Shown in pieces: positions 62,060 through 64,000 of a stretch of 64,000 bases of DNA; position 1 is the first letter of the stretch; every line of letters starts with the position of its first letter. The notes beneath the pieces are model-generated. The model had not been told where the DNA came from. It searched no databases and worked only from the letters and a program-made list of their open reading frames with translations. This DNA is from UBA4733 sp036734945 (GTDB taxonomy: Bacteria > Chloroflexota > UBA4733), in NCBI GenBank assembly GCA_036734945.1, contig DAIMXP010000003.1, forward strand, positions 62,001-126,000, written 5' to 3'. The translations under genes and the position numbers were made by a program.

Positions 62060-62203
62060 GGACTCCTCCTTTGCTATAGAGAACCCTACGCTTGCTCCGC
62101 GCGCTCACCGGAGAGCGCCTCCGACCGCCTGGCGCGTGCCCGCTCGCTCATCCCGCCGTATCATATGCTCGCCCGCTTTGTTTGTCAATGGACGTCATAT
62201 AAC
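62058..62203 (-). promoter_or_regulatory. Shared promoter/leader cassette, copy C
   Basis: -35 TTGACA (62183-62188), 17-base spacer, -10 TATGAT (62160-62165), GACGTC at 62191-62196. The leader up to the ATG of the 506-residue binding protein is almost the same as copy A. Of the three copies it has the best -10. Confidence 0.82.
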
Positions 62204-62232
62204 TTGTGTAGGGACGGGTTTGAAACCCGCCC

Positions 62233-63988
62233 CTACTTGTTGGTCTGATCCAGCAGTGCTTGCAACTGGGTCTGCGCCTGGGCCAGACCGTCCGGCACCG
62301 TCACCTTTTGCGCGATGAGGTTGTTCCACAACGGAGTGACGATCGTCTTGTCAAACTGGGCATTCGCCGGAATAGCGCGCACCGGGTCGGGCGCCTGGGC
62401 AATCGCCAGTGAACTGGTGAGCACATCAACGCCCACCGTCGCCGGTACCTTGGCGAAGGCCTTCTTCGACCAAGCCACGGCATCGGAGGTCAACACGGGC
62501 ATACGTAAGACGAGGTTGGCGTAGCGAGCATCTTGGAACAGCCACTTCATAAAGTTCCAGGCGCTGGCAGGATCCTTGATATTTGCGCCAACCGCGAGTT
62601 GAATCGTGTCCTGATCCGGACTGGACACCGTGCCCTTGGGGAACGTCGCCATGACGTAGTCGTTCTTATACAGGGCGGGGTTGCTGAAGGCGTTTATCTC
62701 CCAACCTCCGATGAAGTTCATCGCGGTCTCCCCAGCCGCCCAGCGCTTGTCGTTGCCGGAGGCGGAGAGCTTCACCCCGGGCGATATGGTGGTGGTCTTG
62801 TCCTTCACGACGATGTCCAGGTAGCTCGACAACGCCTGAATCATCTCCGGTGAGTTGCAGATCGCCTTGGCGCCATCCGGCGAGACCCAATGGGCGCCCC
62901 ACTGCATTGGCACCGTGTAGTTCCAGTCGCCTAAATACTCCGTCCCCGCCACCGAATAGGTCGTGCCCTGCTTCTGGGTCAGCTTCTGGGCATAGTCGCG
63001 GTACTGATCCCAGGTGAACGGGTTCTTCCAGTCCTGCGAGGGCGGGGCGAGACCCGCCGCGGCGACCTTGTTGGGACTGTAGATAAAGGCGGCCGCGTTG
63101 CCGCCAAGGCCCCAGGGCAGCGAATACTGCTTGCCGCCGTAGGAGCCGAAGGTCTTCAGGGTATTCGGATTGTAGCCGCTAATGTCGTACTTGTCCCGCG
63201 ACATGAACGGTTCGAGTGGCTGGACGACGCCAGGTTTGGCGAGCGACTGGATGAAGGTTATGTAGCCAATGACGTCAAACGGCGTGCCGGCGGCAGCTAA
63301 GGTCAGGATCTTTTCGTTCACGGCAACGGTGCCGCCACTAACGTTATACGCCTCGACCTTGGCCTGGGGATTCGCCTGGTTCCAGGGAGCCACGAACGCG
63401 TCGTACTGGGGCTGATTATTGGGGGGGTCGAATGAGACCGTCCAGGTCAGTGTCCCGGACGTGCCGGGCTTAATCGAGGCCGCCGCCGTGCTGGAGGCCT
63501 GCGCTGCGGCAGCCGCAGTGCTGGCAGCGCTACTCGTCGTGGTGGCCTGCGCCGCCGCAGTGCTGGCAGCGCTACTCGTCGTGGTGGCCTGCGCCGCCGC
63601 AGTGCTGGNNNNNNNNNNNNNNNNNNNNNNNNNNNNNNNNNNNNNNNNNNNNNNNNNNNNNNNNNNNNNNNNNNNNNNNNNNNNNNNNNNNNNNNNNNNN
63701 NNNNNNNNCAGCGCTACTCGTGGTTGCGGCGGCTGTCGTGCTGGCGACACTGGCGGCTTGCGTTGCCGTGCTCGCGGCGCTCATTGTCGAAGCCGGAGCA
63801 AGGGATGCCGCGCCCGTGTTGGCGCTCACCGCCACTGACGCGGTGGTGGACGCGAGCGTCGCGCTGCCGGCAGCGCCACAGGCGGCGAGGGGCGCTATCA
63901 TCGCCGCACCCCCGGCCGCCAAAAGGAAACGGAGCGCGTACCGACGCGATAGCCGTGAACTACCAGGAGCGGTCCCAAGAACGGTCAT
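62233..63988 (-). CDS. Extracellular solute-binding lipoprotein (interrupted by assembly gap)
   Basis: Signal RLSRRYALRFLL, lipobox PLAAC37 and a Ser/Thr/Ala linker are read from 63988 down to the gap. The body (LTWTVSFDPPNNQPQYDAFV; WNQANPQAKVEAYNVSGG; LTLAAAGTPFDVIGYITF) runs from the other side down to 62233. The two parts are in different frames across the 100 N, but the N-run length is arbitrary, so one gene is the simplest reading. The linker next to the gap is a 42-base tandem repeat. Contains GGNAAAFIYSPNKVAAAG, a typical sugar-cleft loop. Confidence 0.82.
63515..63608. repeat. 42-bp tandem repeat in the linker of the last binding protein
   Basis: Units start at 63515, 63557 and 63599 (the last cut by the gap), encoding the 14-residue unit STAAAQATTTSSAA on the minus strand. 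Copy number is unknown because the array runs into the assembly gap. Confidence 0.9.
63609..63708. other. Assembly gap (100 N)
   Basis: One hundred consecutive N inside the linker-coding repeat. A round 100 is the usual placeholder for a gap of unknown size. Confidence 0.99.
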
Positions 63989-64000
63989 GGTCTTCTCTCC

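Noticed and set aside
60635..62248. 537-codon plus-strand frame opposite a binding protein
   Set aside because: Antisense shadow of a clear lipoprotein gene.
63515..63720. CRISPR-like array near the gap
   Set aside because: Repeats are directly adjacent with no spacers and encode a linker.

Overview
The window is a high-GC bacterial scaffold with one 100-base assembly gap (63609-63708). I infer a Chloroflexota (Thermomicrobia-like) origin. The basis is the codon-biased GC-rich genome, many Tat-like lipoprotein sugar-binding proteins with Ala/Ser/Thr-rich linkers, several Uma2-family nucleases, a T-box in front of an archaeal-type AspRS, and families of short GC-rich inverted repeats between genes. 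No rRNA, tRNA, transposase or CRISPR array was seen.

Layout. 1-10 kb: the start of a LacI regulator divergent from inositol-phosphate synthase, a Uma2 protein, a T-box/AspRS unit, two solitary DNA methyltransferases, a Gfo/Idh oxidoreductase, a serine hydrolase and a sulfatase. A 175-bp MITE-like perfect inverted repeat sits at the end of the second methyltransferase and encodes its last residues. 10-17 kb: an excisionase-like/PIN toxin-antitoxin pair with iterons, a selenocysteine-containing SelD (in-frame TGA), an ankyrin-repeat protein, fabF-rnc, a decayed AbrB/PIN pair and a HEPN pair. 17-36 kb: carbohydrate and sugar-acid catabolism (isomerase, Gfo/Idh, alpha-glucuronidase-like hydrolase, enolase-superfamily dehydratase, RraA-like protein, IlvD/Edd dehydratase, DHDPS-family aldolase, IclR regulator). 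Interleaved with these are Uma2 proteins, a DUF3500 protein, a KaiC-like/response-regulator/kinase signalling locus whose kinase is fused to a broken methyltransferase, and a Phd/VapC pair.

36-64 kb is the most unusual part. It has seven substrate-binding lipoproteins plus two severed lipoprotein leaders, yet no ABC permease or ATPase. They are interleaved with cytoplasmic-looking catabolic enzymes: GH4, phytanoyl-CoA-type dioxygenase, DegT aminotransferase, ceramidase-like protein, two M55 D-aminopeptidase-like proteins, an M28 peptidase, a nitrilase-family amidase, a large glycoside hydrolase and a zinc alcohol dehydrogenase. A ~145-bp promoter/leader occurs three times (47491-47636, 55113-55260, 62058-62203) with near-consensus TTGACA-N17-TAYRAT elements next to a GACGTC palindrome. 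Two copies drive binding-protein genes. The middle copy drives nothing and looks like a fossil. The region appears to grow and decay by duplication of regulatory cassettes and recombination in the low-complexity linkers.

My best reading is a scavenging island. Secreted or anchored binding proteins capture oligosaccharides, sugar acids or peptides, shared transporter cores elsewhere import them, and the neighbouring enzymes process them. Substrates cannot be assigned from sequence alone.
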